A stretch of DNA of 64,000 bases from assembly GCA_946122785.1 (NCBI GenBank), contig CAMGYJ010000005.1:40600002-40664001 (forward strand). Reading direction: 5' to 3'. This document shows, one piece after another, positions 20,419 to 31,688 of the stretch. The notes beneath the pieces are model-generated. The model saw nothing but the letters and a program-made list of their open reading frames with translations, did no database searches and was not told the DNA's origin. Position 1 is the stretch's first letter, and each line of letters starts with the position of its first letter. This DNA is from Linum tenue (lineage: Eukaryota > Streptophyta > Magnoliopsida > Malpighiales > Linaceae). The translations under genes and the position numbers were made by a program.

Positions 20419-23400
20419 TTACATTCTGGAAACAAGGCAAGCTCTGAAATCAAACAAACGACACATAGTCGGATACAAAGAGAGGGCTTTTCTAGCTACC
20501 GAATGAGCTACCCTATTGTTCTCCCGACCTATAAATCGCACACTAAACCCTGGCTGAGCACGCAAATACTGACCAATTTCCTCCAGAATCGCCCCCAACC
20601 GATTATCCCTCATGTCGGCCTGGTTAATTTTATCAATAAGCACCTTGGCATCACCCTCAAACCGGACCTCCGTGAACCCACACTCCAAACACCAGGAAAT
20701 AGCCTCTCGCAGCACCAGCAACTCCACCATAGCAGGCTCATCCACAACAGGAAACTGAACCCCCATTGCCAGAAGTAGCCTCTCCTGCGTGAGAAGAACC
20801 ACCCCACCCGCCGAGTGCGATCCCCTCCTAGTCGCCCCATCCCACCTACAAACCACACGTGAATCCTCCACAGAAATCGGCTGACCCCTTGGCCCTGCCG
20901 CCGTAGGAGCCAGCTCTAGGGGCAAGGCCACCCATTCCTCAACTTGCTGATGGATTTGTCTCGTTAGCGCGAGAATCCCAAACTGTTTGCCTTCAAAGAC
21001 AACCCAGTTTCGCGACCGCCAGATCTGCCAGAGGACAGCAACTACTGCCATAATCAACGATGGCTGATGGATTAAGGCCAACAGACGCTTGAGGAATAGG
21101 GGGAACGTATGGCGAGGCAAGCCCTCTCCCAGATAATCCAGCCCAGAATAGTCCCAGAGAGCTCTCGCGACCGGACAATAAAAAAACAGATGTTCCATCG
21201 TCTCCGGGCTCTCCCAGCAGACTAGACACCGGGACAACACAGGAACCTTTCTCTCAATCAACGCCTATGTTGTAGGTAGAACCCGCTTAAGAATTTGCCA
21301 CACGAAGGCCTTCAACTTCGGGGGTATCTTAGCTTCCCAGACCCTGATCCAACTAGGTTTGTCCATCCAACTAACCTCAGACCTCCATCCACCCCTCCTC
21401 CTATCTAAATTAACAGCCAAATGATAAGCGAATTTAACCAAAAAACCCCCATCAGCTGTGTTATGCCAAATAAGCTTATCCGCAACACTCAGGCGCGGAA
21501 GAGGAATAGCCTGGATGGCTTTACAAGTAGGTGGATCAAACCATTGACGCAGCTTCCTATCCGACCACCGTCCTTCCCCTTGACATATAACTTCCGCCAC
21601 CAAGGGACCCCCCCCCCCCCCCATCAGGAAGGATCATCGGATTATAGCGAGGGGCGTCTAGCTGGTAGTCAGGGATCCACTTTGAATGGAGCAGAGAAGC
21701 CGAGAGGCCATCGCCAATCTGCCATCTTACCCCCTTTTCTAACAGCTGACGGCCATAAAGGATACTCTGCCACTCCCAAGATGGTCGAGATCTCGCAGTC
21801 GTACTGAGAAAAGAACCACGAGGAAAATATTCCCCTTTATAAACTTGGGCAAGGAGACACTGCGGTTCAGTCAGAATACGCCAGCCGATCTTAGCTAACA
21901 GAGCTTGGTTAAAATGCTCAAACTGGCAAAATCCCATTCCCCCCTCATGTTTGCTCCGACACATATTTCTCCAGGACACCCATCTAATCTTGAGATGATC
22001 CTCTATAGCACCCCACCAAAATCGGGCCACGTGTTTATCGAGAAGCCGACACAATGAAAGGGGGAGCCAGAAACAAGACATAACATGCAAAGGCAGGGCC
22101 AAAGCTATGGACTTAATCAGAGTTTCCTTAGCAGCCCAAGAAAGCGTTCTCTGCTTCCACCCATGAAGCCTCTCTAATAGCTTCTCCTCGAGATATCTGA
22201 ATGTGGCCATTTTGGACCTGGCCACCAGAGTGGGGAGCCCTAGGTATTTGTCATGAACCCCCACTGCTCCAACCCCAAGAATCATGGCCAAAAACTCCTG
22301 ATCCGGCAGGGAAACATTCTTGCTAAAGCACACTGCCGATTTTGCCAGATTAACCCGTTGGCCACTGAGCTCTTCATATTCGTTCAGAACCTCAATTAGA
22401 TTCTCGCACTCCTGAAGAGACCCTCGCAGGAATAGGTAGGAATCATCCGCGAAGAATAAATGCGAAATGCGAGGAGCACGAGGGGCCACCTTCACCCCTT
22501 CCAATCGCATCTTCGAAATTGCCTTTCGGAGGAGAGCCGCAAACCCTTCCGTGCCAAGCACAAACAGGAGAGGAGATAACGGATCCCCCTGCCGGAGGCC
22601 CCGGGAAGCAGAGAAATACCCAGCAGGTGTGCCATTCATTAGCACCGAGAAAGATGAGGACCGAAGACACTCATGAATCCATCCTTGCCAGGTCGAGCTG
22701 AAACCCATATTATCCAAAACTGCGAGGAGAAAGGGCCATTCGACTCTATCATAGGCATTTTCCATGTCAACCTTCAGAGCCATGTACCCTTTCTTCCCTT
22801 GCTTCTTGATTTTAAGATAATGCATTAACTCATGCCCAATAAGGATGTTATCAATAATTTGCCGGTCGCGAATAAACGCATTCTGACCTTCCGAAACAAT
22901 TTGAGGCAGCAGACCAGCAAGATGTTCAGCCATAATTTTGGTTATAACTTTATAAATGAACTGACAAAGGCTGATCGGACGTAATTGTCTGATATGCTCC
23001 ACAGAGTCTACTTTAGGGATCAAGGTGAGCCACGTATGGTTAAAGCTTTTCAACATCCTACTCGTTTCAAAGAACGAAATAACCGCTTCAACCACCGAAT
23101 CGCCCACCACATCCCAAAAAGCCTTGAAGAACTTTCCAGTGAAGCCATCAGAGCCTGGGGCTTGCGTCGATCCCATCGCAAAGACCGTTCTCCTGACCTC
23201 AATAGGCAGAACCTCAGCTGTCAACTACGCATTCATTTGCGGAGTAACACTATGAGCAATCGGAAGACTAGCCACCCGATCCGCCATGTTCTGGACCTGC
23301 GTCTCTGAGGTAAACAGGGATTGGTAAAAACCAGTAGCGATGGCTGCTTTTCCAGCTTCCTCCGTGATCCACTCACCATCATCACTCCGGAGCCCAGCGA

Positions 23401-24513
23401 CAAAATTCCTTTTACGTCGGGTTCTAGTGACCGTGTGAAAATACGCGGAGTTCTGATCACCCTTCTTTAACCAACAAACCCTGGACTTCTGTTGCCAATA
23501 CATCTCTTCTGCCTCCCATTGGCGGGACAATTCAGTTTCCAGGGTTCTAACCATATCCCAATCCACCGGGTGGACTGCTTTAATTCGATCAATCTCAGCC
23601 TGAAGCGTCTTAATATTACGCAGAGAATTTGTAGTGCCAGCCCTACTCCAATCATACAGCAGATGTCGAAATCTTTAAAGGCGTTCCCATAGCCGGAACA
23701 TAGGGGTACCCTGAATCTCCTCTCGCCAGACATAATGGACCATAGCCCTAACCTCCGGATTATCAGCCCAGCGGGCATCGAATCGGAAGAGAGGGCGGCC
23801 GGTTCTACTATAAGGTTTATCCGAGAGGAGCAGGGCACGATGATCCGATCCTTGGTCAGTAAAGTGTTTGACCAACGTTTCCGGAAACGCGTCAATCCAG
23901 GCCTGAGAACAAAGAGCTCTATCAAGGCGTTCACGAATACACGCTGCGCCCATACGCTTGTTCGTCCAAGTGAATTGATCCCCCTGGAATCCCGGGTCAT
24001 GGAGACCCAAATCATGAACAAACTCACGAAGGCTAACAGCCTGAGGTGCACTCCATTCCCTACCCCCATCCTTCTCATGCTCGTGAAGGGTAGTATTGAA
24101 ATCACCAATGATCACATAAGGGTGGAAATATTTCCACAAATTTCACTCAAGTGAGTTAGTTGTAGAGCACGAGTGGCAGCGTTACAACTAATGTAAACAA
24201 AGAACACCACATAAGAAAATCCTTCTTCATTAACTTGTAAACAAATAAAGAAATTGGAATGAAACAACACCGAAGTGTCAACTCCAGGGGCCCAAGCCAC
24301 TACTAACCCCCCAGAAGCATCGACAGCATCAAAAAAGAAACAATGGGAACTAGCAAATCCTAACCCCTGCATACTACGGGACACTACACGCCGGCTCGAC
24401 CGCGTCTCCGAGAAGAACACAAGATCCGGTTTATTAGAATAAACAAGACCAACAGCAGTTTGGAACGTGAGGGATGGCCCAATTCCTCTCACATTCCAGG
24501 CAAGAAGCCTCAT
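20419..24513 (-). pseudogene. LINE ORF2: endonuclease, reverse transcriptase, RNase H (disabled)
   Basis: The ATG at 24513 opens an APE-type endonuclease: LLAWNVRGIG, FFSETRSS, then, after a frame change near 24112-24139, VIIGDFN, QFTWTNKR, RERLDRAL and SDHRALLL. The reverse transcriptase spans about 23200-21700 and has QAPGSDGFTG, ALKVDMENAYDRVEW, SRGLRQGDPLSPLLF and the FFADD catalytic box (22442-22453). A zinc-finger segment (CLVCWESPETMEHLFFYC) and a plant-type RNase H close it (WDGATRR, MVELLVLREAI, VRFEGDAKVLI, ENNRVAHSVAR). Defects: a stop at 23675-23677, a TAG at 23222-23224, a frameshift at a 15-base C run (21608-21622) and a TAG at 21262-21264. All catalytic blocks are otherwise well preserved, so decay is moderate. 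Confidence 0.92.
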
Positions 24514-24527
24514 TTATCCGACTGGGG

Positions 24528-26698
24528 TCATTTATGGCTGGCTTCCTCCACCTGATTCAAAGTGTCTTCATCTTCCACAAATTGTTTCTTTGGAATGGGA
24601 TCATCACCCAATTCTCCTTCCACTTCAATTAAAGGCCTTTTGCGCGTCCCAAACGTGAGTTGCTGAAGATTAGATCCATACTCATCCAGAACCGGGCGCT
24701 CAGCATTGATCTCCACTTGGGTAATCTGCTCTGGATTAGACGCCATCTCTTGCTCCTTTTGGAAAAATGCCTGATCACCAGTAAGGGCCATCCCCGCCTC
24801 GAATGCCGCTACAACCTGACTCACATGCCCTTTAGGTGTAGCGACACTCCGCCCCTTAGGCTTAGAAGAAGTAGGCCGCCGCATGATTTCAAAGCAAAGG
24901 GGGTCTTCATCCGATTCTGAATCCGCCGAGACCAGGGCCCGGACAGTCTCTTTCATGGAAGCAGGACTTTGGGCCGGCCCACCAGCAGCGCCAGCCCGAT
25001 CCAATCCCCTCGCCCCTGCTGGAACACGCTCAGGAGAAGCCACCGATTCCTGCTGAGGCTTTGCCTTTCTCAGCCGGCCCCTCCTCTTCTTAATACCCGC
25101 AGTAGTGGCCGAGCGCGACGGCCCGTCCCCCACATTTGAGTCACGGCCCAACTTTCCCAGGCCCAGAAAATAGGAGAAGAGAACTGGGGCAGTTCACTTC
25201 GGCCCGCCACAGCTGACGGCCTGGTCTTGATAGAGCCAGTCTCACGGCCAACATGTAATTGGGCCGGCCCTAGCTCATCATCCCCAGATCCCAAGTTGAC
25301 CGGCGGTCGATCCAGCTCCAACGCATCATCATCGGAATCCGCCTCAAGAATGAGACGTCGACGCCGGGTGACAGAGTCAGTGCCACAGGGTTGGTTTACC
25401 AGGTCACTAGCCAATGGGTTCCTTTTTTGGCCTTCAATTTTGACCCCACTCCTCTCCAACTTCAGGCCTGAAGCCTTGCTCCACCTTTCCTTTCCACGCC
25501 GATCATATCGCTTCGTGCGATCGCCCCCAATCTGGAGTTTGGGAGATTTCTTGACGGTGAACCCACGGGGACTGGCCTTCCTGCCCGATAAGTGTGGTAT
25601 TGGCATGGCTTTGCTCCTCTGGCGCAATTGAGCAGAAGCTTCAGGGCCAGGCTGTCGATTCCCCTCCTTATCGATTGCCGCCTCGTCCCGATTCTCAGCA
25701 CGGTCCCGGACATAAGTCTTCGCCTGCTGTGCCGGTCCATTGACCTGGCGATTCACCCAAACTGATTTCCGAGGACCACCGAACTGAAAGCTTTCACCCT
25801 CGTCCTCATAGACCTTCCGCCCCATCTTTCTAGTCGACATATGGGGCCCAAACCTCTCTTTCCCACTAGGCGGATCAAAAGAGCATTCTCGACGCGAATG
25901 GCCTACCCGGCCACAATGATAACAGAAACTTGGAAGAAACTCATACTTCAGGTTCACCCAGAAGCAGCCAATATCCTCACTGGCTGCAAAAAGCTGGGAG
26001 CGGAGAGGTTTAGCAAAGTCAATAACAGTACGCACTTTGATAAACCGCTCCCCTGTTTCCTTGCAGGCAAACACATCAGATTCCAACACCTGCCCAATAG
26101 CCGAGGCCACAATTTTCCGTCCAAAGAGGTTAGTGCAGCATTCTTCTTTAACACCCCAGAGTTGGACGCGGAATGGCGCTATCGATAATTCTTCAAATAT
26201 TGGCCTTGTGATCGTGGCCGTCCATGCTCGGAGGGTGAGGATCTTGTCCTTGACGACCCACGGAGTTCTCTTAAGAGCCCAGTTCTTGGCTTCTTCATTG
26301 GGCAGCATAATTTCAAACAGGTCCTGATTGGCCTTGGACACTTTAACCCGCCCTCTGATTTGCTAGGCATCGACCAGGGCGTCACGTAGCTCCAGAGTAG
26401 AGAATTGCTCCGAACTCAGCACCCTCCCCAGCACCGAGCGCGCTGCCCGAATTCTTGTGGGTAACACCTCATCAATTGAAAATTGGACCACCTGTTGATC
26501 CTTCAAATGCACCATGTTTCGTTCCTGACACAAAGATGCAGAGGACACACAAGGAACCAAAGGAACAGAATCAGGGGGTCTATGAAATGAGGGGTTGTAA
26601 TTCCCAGAGCTGGCATAAACTAAGTTACTATGCAGCGATTGATAAGAGGCAGCCGCCGGAAAAATAGAAGGGATGGGGATCTGATTTTGACTCTCCAT
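24528..26698 (-). pseudogene. LINE ORF1: DUF4283 + CCHC zinc-knuckle nucleic-acid-binding protein (disabled)
   Basis: The ATG at 26698 opens a frame reaching a DUF4283 domain: RSVLGRVLSSEQFSTLELR, an in-frame TAG at 26363-26365, then ANQDLFEIMLPNEEAKNWAL, PWVVKDKILTLRAW and PFRVQLWGV. The zinc knuckle CYHCGRVGHSRREC (C-x2-C-x4-H-x4-C) follows near 25880. A long basic, Ser/Arg/Lys-rich, disordered C-terminus is broken by a frame change between 25070 and 25151 and ends at 24528. Plant L1 ORF1 proteins of this type bind the element RNA and chaperone it during retrotransposition. It ends 14 bp before ORF2 starts, so ORF2 was probably translated by reinitiation. Confidence 0.88.
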
Positions 26699-27730
26699 AC
26701 CTGGAATAAGCTTGGCCGCGCTAGGAGGGGCTCGGAGAACGTCAACGCTGTTTCACCCACAGCCTTGCTTCGCTTGAATTGGTGATAGAGCAGACGTAAT
26801 ACAGGGGTATAAATAATGAGAAACGCAGCAGTAGCTGCTTCTCTGGATTTAATCGTGAGCCCAATCTCACTGTTAGCAATTCGAGTTTGAGTAGGACTGT
26901 GAGACCCAACACCGCTGCGCAGATTGCGGTTAGTTGGAGGTAGAGGATTCCGAAGATTTCTCCCAAAAAACCCCCAGAGAATCGGGTTTGAACTACCATC
27001 ACCCAGACCGGTACGATTTTCCCGCGTCCCACGGATTTGGGGTTTTCTGAATCGCGGCGGCGACCACCCCAAGCCGCCGGCTGGCCACAAGAGCAGAGCA
27101 TTGTTTCTCCTGCTCCCCTGCCGAATCATCATTGGTTTCTGCTGGGCAACTCCCCAAACCAAACGATGCCCAATAATTATTTCAGCTTTCAAACCAGAGG
27201 CCATGCCAGTAGGCTGCACCCTGTGACACATCCCCCAGGCAAATACACCATCGGTTCCTCATTTTCCAGCTCAACAGCTGATGGGATCCGGAATCGCCAA
27301 CCCTTCAAGGGTTGACACCTGCCTTTTTTGGGGAGAGGCTCCGGCGGGCATTCAATATCCCTCCAAGCAGAGCCGTTCTTCCTTTTACGGAGCACGCAGT
27401 ACAGGCTGCGCTTCCTTTCATAAGTTTCCCCTGTGCATTCCGATTTTCTGCCCAGAGGCGTGTTCGGATGTCGATCGAATGAGGTAGAATCCTCATCTCC
27501 TCCCGGGGAATTGGAGGCGCTGGGTTTACTTGATTGTTGAGTCTTCCCACTGGCCGTGGATCTTTGCAGGCTCGATTGCTGATTTTGCATACTCGCCGCG
27601 AACAGAGAAAGGAGTCCTTGGATAAGACATTCACCAAGCCAAAGCAAGATTTCGAGGAGAGAGGACAGAGCATCGCTCCTCATTTTTTTTTTTTTTTCAT
27701 TCGAAAATTTATCTGTCTATTTGTTGGGTA
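26699..27730 (-). other. LINE 5' leader with an upstream 164-codon ORF
   Basis: Between the 5' TSD and ORF1 lies about 1 kb, G/C-richer than the host DNA. It contains a minus-strand ORF at 27683-27189 (164 aa) whose N-terminus is hydrophobic (SSLLEILLWLGECLIQGLLS), followed by a Ser/Gln- and then Arg/Lys-rich stretch. Another 203-codon ORF (27231-26620) overlaps ORF1 in a different frame. I recognise neither. Either could be a chance ORF in a GC-rich leader, or an accessory leader ORF. An A17 run lies next to the 5' end (27684-27700). Confidence 0.5.
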
Positions 27731-27742
27731 TTTGTCGTAGAA

Positions 27743-28022
27743 CCAGGAAACGTTCATTCATAAAAGCAATCGTCTCCATTTTGCATTTTCACAAACAAAC
27801 GAAGGGGGAAAGCGACGTTCATCAATACTTGTAAGGGCAGTGAGCCGTATATTGCATTGCATTAAGAAGGGGTATTTATATCCAAGTAAGTACATCATTT
27901 ACATGAGCAGAATATAAGTTAGACTACGACAACTACTCGTCTAATGACAAGGAGTATAAGTAAGATTAGGATAAAGACTTGACCCTAATAATATTTAGCA
28001 TGTGGGTCCTATTCTTTTAACA
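27743..28022 (-). repeat. LTR-like fragment hit by the LINE
   Basis: On the minus strand it starts TGTTAAAAG at 28022 and carries a TATA-like GATATAAATACC at about 27869-27881, as in a Copia-type LTR. No PBS, PPT or paired copy is visible; its end would lie at or beyond the LINE insertion point. Weak call. Confidence 0.3.
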
Positions 28023-28081
28023 AGTGATATATTGCTAAAAAAGGACTTGTCTGTGGGAAGTGTTTTCACTTGAAAACTTAA

Positions 28082-29463
28082 GGCAAAATACACTTGTATA
28101 GCTAAAAATTTGATGGTTTGGTCAAATATAGTCACATTTGGCGAAATATCAAAATTAGCCACTTTTGTCCAATTGTTTAACGGTGTTAATAAATATGATG
28201 ATTGGGCTAACGGTAAGGCTGATGTGGCAAAAATTTCGTAAGTAACAATGCCAGGTGGAAAACCATCATAATTTTACCTTTTATTTTAATGAACCTAAAT
28301 AAAACAAAATTACCAAAAAAAATACATAAAACAATAATCTCTCCACAATTTTTTAAAAAAATCTCTCACCCTTCGTCCCTTCCCCTACCTCTGCCTCTCG
28401 TTCATCTTCTCCTCCCCACTCCCACTCCACCTCCATGTCTCCACCACTTATCCTAAAATCACTTTTCTTTTCTTACCACACAAAATAGAGAAAAAGCTTT
28501 GAATATGATGGTCACCGCTCCTGGTCCATAAGAAACTGTACTCCAAATTCGGATTTGGAAACCCCCCAAATTCAAGAACCCTAGTTCTTCCTCCCAAATT
28601 CGCTAGATTCTCGAATGGAGGCCTGGGGAATAGTGATGTTGATCGTTGAAGGCAATAGGAGGGAGTTGGTAGTGGTGGTACTTGACTGCAAGCAATGGAA
28701 ATGGCCAGCGTGAGTTCGTCAGCGGGAGTTGATGTAGAGGCGCGACCCGCCGCTGTCATCGTCGTCGAAGCATCTTTGTCTTAAGGAGGCAAATCGAGTT
28801 CCCTAGAGCCTCCAGCCCCGAATCATACATCCAAACCATGGTGTTCATCTCCTCATATTCCCAAATTCCATCGGCAATTTCCTCCATCCCTAATTCAATC
28901 CGTAACCTCCACGCATTGGCCGACTTCTGCAGCAGGTGGTGGAGTTTCTGATGGATTACGTCAACAATCCAATCTTCTCCTCTTTATTTCTTATGGATGT
29001 CGCAATTACGAGGGGCTCGGTGGAGGTGGAGATTGTGCGACAGAGGGAGGAGGCGGTAGCACTGAGGGGGCGGATGAGGCGATTGGATCGGTGAGAGAGG
29101 AAGAGTTGGAGAGAAGGGCGGAAGTGTTATTGAGTTTTTACTTTACTTTACTTTATTTTATTTATTTATTATTTACTTTATTTTTTGTTGAGTTGATTTT
29201 TTATTTATTTTTAAATTAAAATATGACATGGCATTCATCTGACAAGTGTTGTTGAGTTGTCGGTGATGTGTTCGGTGAGTTGGCAGCCACATAAGCGTTC
29301 AGTTAATTTGACTAACGGTGTCAATGACGCCGTCAAATTATGTAACAGAAATGGCTATATATGTCATCAAACTTTCAAAATTCTGGCTACTAATGGTATT
29401 TACTCAAAAGTGGCTATTATTGTCACAAACATCAAAGGTTTGGTTACATAGATGAATTTTGCC
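28082..29463. mobile_element. Mutator-like element (non-autonomous, possibly Pack-MULE), 9-bp TSD
   Basis: Long terminal inverted repeats (more than 100 bp, imperfect) start GGCAAAATACACTTGTATAG at the left and GGCAAAATTCATCTATGTAA at the inverted right. Both flanks carry AAAACTTAA (28073-28081 and 29464-29472), a perfect 9-bp MULE TSD. The middle (about 28370-29110) is markedly GC-richer, with CT-rich leader-like DNA and short ORFs on both strands, as in Pack-MULEs that have captured gene fragments. I could not recognise the source gene. There is no transposase. Confidence 0.85.
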
Positions 29464-29479
29464 AAAACTTAATTAAAAG

Positions 29480-30660
29480 TTTACGAGAGAAAAAATTTAT
29501 AACTCGCCAGACAGATCGAAAGTATCAATAACTCAAAATAATGTATAATAGAAGATTTTTTTAGATTGACCTAGCCAAGCACTGCTGAAACCCCCTAGCC
29601 AAGCCCTGCTGAAACGCATCCAGCTTGAGTGCCAACATAAGAACTCAACGAAGAGATCACCAATAGCCATGATTCCCTCGCGTCTAACTACACACTCCTA
29701 ATCGTAGGTCGAGTATAACCTACTACTGGGTGTTGTGTAGAGCAAGTATATTTAGAATTGTGAAATTCGTGTGGTTTATGTACCCTTACTTCAACAAACT
29801 ACAAATTATCCAACCGTAGAAATGTTGGTTTAAACATTGAGCTAAACAAACAAGCAAATAAAACAAGATTGAATTCAAGTGAGAAGCTTCACTAGGATGA
29901 TTATCCCCTAGTCACTTGTTGAGACGATGACGTGATACTCTAGCGCGATATCCACATTATATATACAGTTAGGAGATCAAATTTAGTTAGGAGTCCCTAT
30001 TCGACCCTCCTAATTGCTCTAATCGTAGAGGCATACCGAACTATCATATTAGGCAATTAGGGCAACCAAATCCACTCCCTCGGGCGATGACCTTGAACGG
30101 CGTAAAGACCTCATCGCTCTCGCTCATGGCCCCCTTAAGATTATTGAATAGTGGCCCAAATTATCGTAAGGAGGTCTTCTCTTAGGTTAATTAGTCCCAA
30201 AATTGAAGCAATTGATCAAGGATACTCAATTTTCAATATAAATACTTAATCATCAATATATAATCAAACATGTCAATCACAACAAAGAGTTCACAATCAT
30301 CAATCTATAACATCCTAGACTAGGGTTCTAATCATCCAAGTGAAAGGATAATCTACTCCATAACTAGAGAAAGAACTACAACTGAGGAGAAGGAAAAGCT
30401 CTTGGAAAGATGATTCTCCTTCTTCCTAGTTACTTGGAATGACGTTAAAGATGAAATCCTCTCCAATCTTCCTTGATTTGTCGTTTTCTCTCTCTAGACT
30501 GTAGGAGAAGAAACCAATCTCACTCTCCGACTCTTCTCCTCTTTGAAATATGATCGGTCTCTCCTTTTATACCTGACAATGCACGTTTCACAATCAGCCT
30601 TCTCGAGTTGAGTATGGGTGCATAACAAATTGTTTTGTGCACATGCATTGCTTGCCAATA
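29480..30660 (-). repeat. LTR-like region, probably Ty3/Gypsy, minus strand
   Basis: Read on the minus strand, a TATA box (GGTATAAAAGGAGAG, about 30560-30576) is followed by a purine-rich leader. Then comes sequence with the style of long plant Gypsy LTRs: AACCCTAGTCTAGG, then TTGCCTAATATGATAG. No ORF, PBS or PPT was found and no boundary is fixed. A short CCTAGCCAAGC-CTGCTGAAAC duplication lies at about 29570-29625. Possibly a solo LTR. Confidence 0.4.
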
Positions 30661-30709
30661 CATTTTCTTGGACAGAAAAACAAGCATATATCTTCGTTCG
30701 TTGTTTTAT

Positions 30710-31183
30710 GGGTTATAGGTATAATATGCCCCTCTACTATGACGTTTTATCAAACATGCCCTTCTACTATTTTTTACATTAGATATGCCTCTGTACTTTG
30801 AAAAAATTATCAAACATGCCCTTCTGTGAAAATTTTCATTGAAAAAATCGTCAATCGTGGTTGAACCGAGATTTAGATGACCCGAAATCAGTTTTGTCCC
30901 CTATTTTATTTCCCTGGGTCTTTTCAAAGTGAAATTATTTGAATGATTTGATTATACAAAAGAACGAAAAAAATTATAAAGTGAATTTATCATGGATATT
31001 TTAGTCATTTGTGTCGCCCAAACTAAATTTCGGCCTTGGTTAACGGTTTTTGGATGAAAATTTTAACAAAATGGCATGTTTGATCATTTTTACAAAGTAA
31101 AGAGGCATGTTTGATGTAAAAAATAGTAGAGGAGCATGTTTGATAAAGCGTCATAGTAGAGGGGCATATTATATCTATAACCC
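30710..31183. mobile_element. Mutator-type MITE with ~115-bp TIRs and 9-bp TSD
   Basis: Left end GGGTTATAGGTATAATATGC, right end (inverted) GGGTTATAGATATAATATGC; near-identical arms continue through CTCTACTATGACG and ATCAAACATGC for over 100 bp. Perfect TSD TTGTTTTAT at 30701-30709 and 31184-31192. 474 bp, non-coding. Confidence 0.93.
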
Positions 31184-31339
31184 TTGTTTTATTTTATATG
31201 TTTTATTTTATATGTTTTCTCAATTCAATACTAGTAAGATATTTGGAGCAGAGACTCGTCATCTTCACGACGTCATTGCCAAATACTTCGCCTCAATGAG
31301 CTCCCGTCCTCATTTCCAAAGGAAAAAAAATTCAAGATC

Positions 31340-31641
31340 TGACAGAGAAGATGCCCTGATGCAAGCTGAAGTTCTGGGAATCCTGATGAGCAGCGGATTG
31401 AAGAACAGATGAAGACGGCAACGTTTTGTGAAGAATGAAGAGAAGTAGAAGGATGGAAACGGCAGCGTAGGACTTATGTTTGTTAGCCGTTGTCGATCAC
31501 TGTTTGTTTAAATTTTCATCCAATCTTGTAAGGACACGTATTCTATTTCTGTTAATTGCAACTGCAGCTATAAAAGCTGCAAGGAGCTCAGATTACAGCT
31601 GAGCTTCCTCTCCACAAATCATTTTGTCATTTTAGTTTTCA
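31340..31641 (+). repeat. Copia-1 5' LTR
   Basis: TGACAGAG...TTTTCA termini. A TATA-like GCTATAAAAGC is at about 31568-31578, and the 3' third is CT-rich. It differs from the 3' LTR near 31490 (C/T) and near 31518 (T/G). Confidence 0.95.
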
Positions 31642-31653
31642 TGGTATCAGAGC
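31642..31653 (+). other. Copia-1 primer-binding site
   Basis: TGGTATCAGAGC, complementary to the 3' end of initiator Met-tRNA, starting at the first base after the LTR. Confidence 0.93.
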
Positions 31654-31688
31654 AACCCAGACTCTAGGGTTTGGGACTGCACATCTCC

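Larger units (their letters stand above)
20373..27730 (-). mobile_element. full-length L1-like LINE with 12-bp TSD
   Basis: A 7.36-kb non-LTR retrotransposon on the minus strand. A 12-bp direct repeat, TTTGTCGTAGAA, flanks it (20360-20371 and 27731-27742). The 3' end carries an A13 tail (T-run 20373-20385 on the plus strand). From 5' to 3' it has a roughly 1-kb leader (27730-26699), ORF1 (26698-24528), a 14-bp spacer and ORF2 (24513-20419). Target-primed reverse transcription by ORF2 explains the tail and TSD. It is full-length rather than 5'-truncated, but both ORFs carry stops and frameshifts, so this copy is autonomous-dead. It is inserted next to, or in, the LTR-like fragment at 27743-28022. 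Confidence 0.93.

Noticed and set aside
23467..24108. 213-codon minus-strand ORF over the LINE endonuclease
   Set aside because: Off-frame shadow; the endonuclease motifs are read in the neighbouring frame.
26620..27231. 203-codon minus-strand ORF in the LINE leader
   Set aside because: Overlaps ORF1 in another frame and shows no recognisable motif; treated as leader sequence.
31642..31653. tRNA-like sequence
   Set aside because: Only the primer-binding complement of initiator Met-tRNA; no tRNA gene structure.
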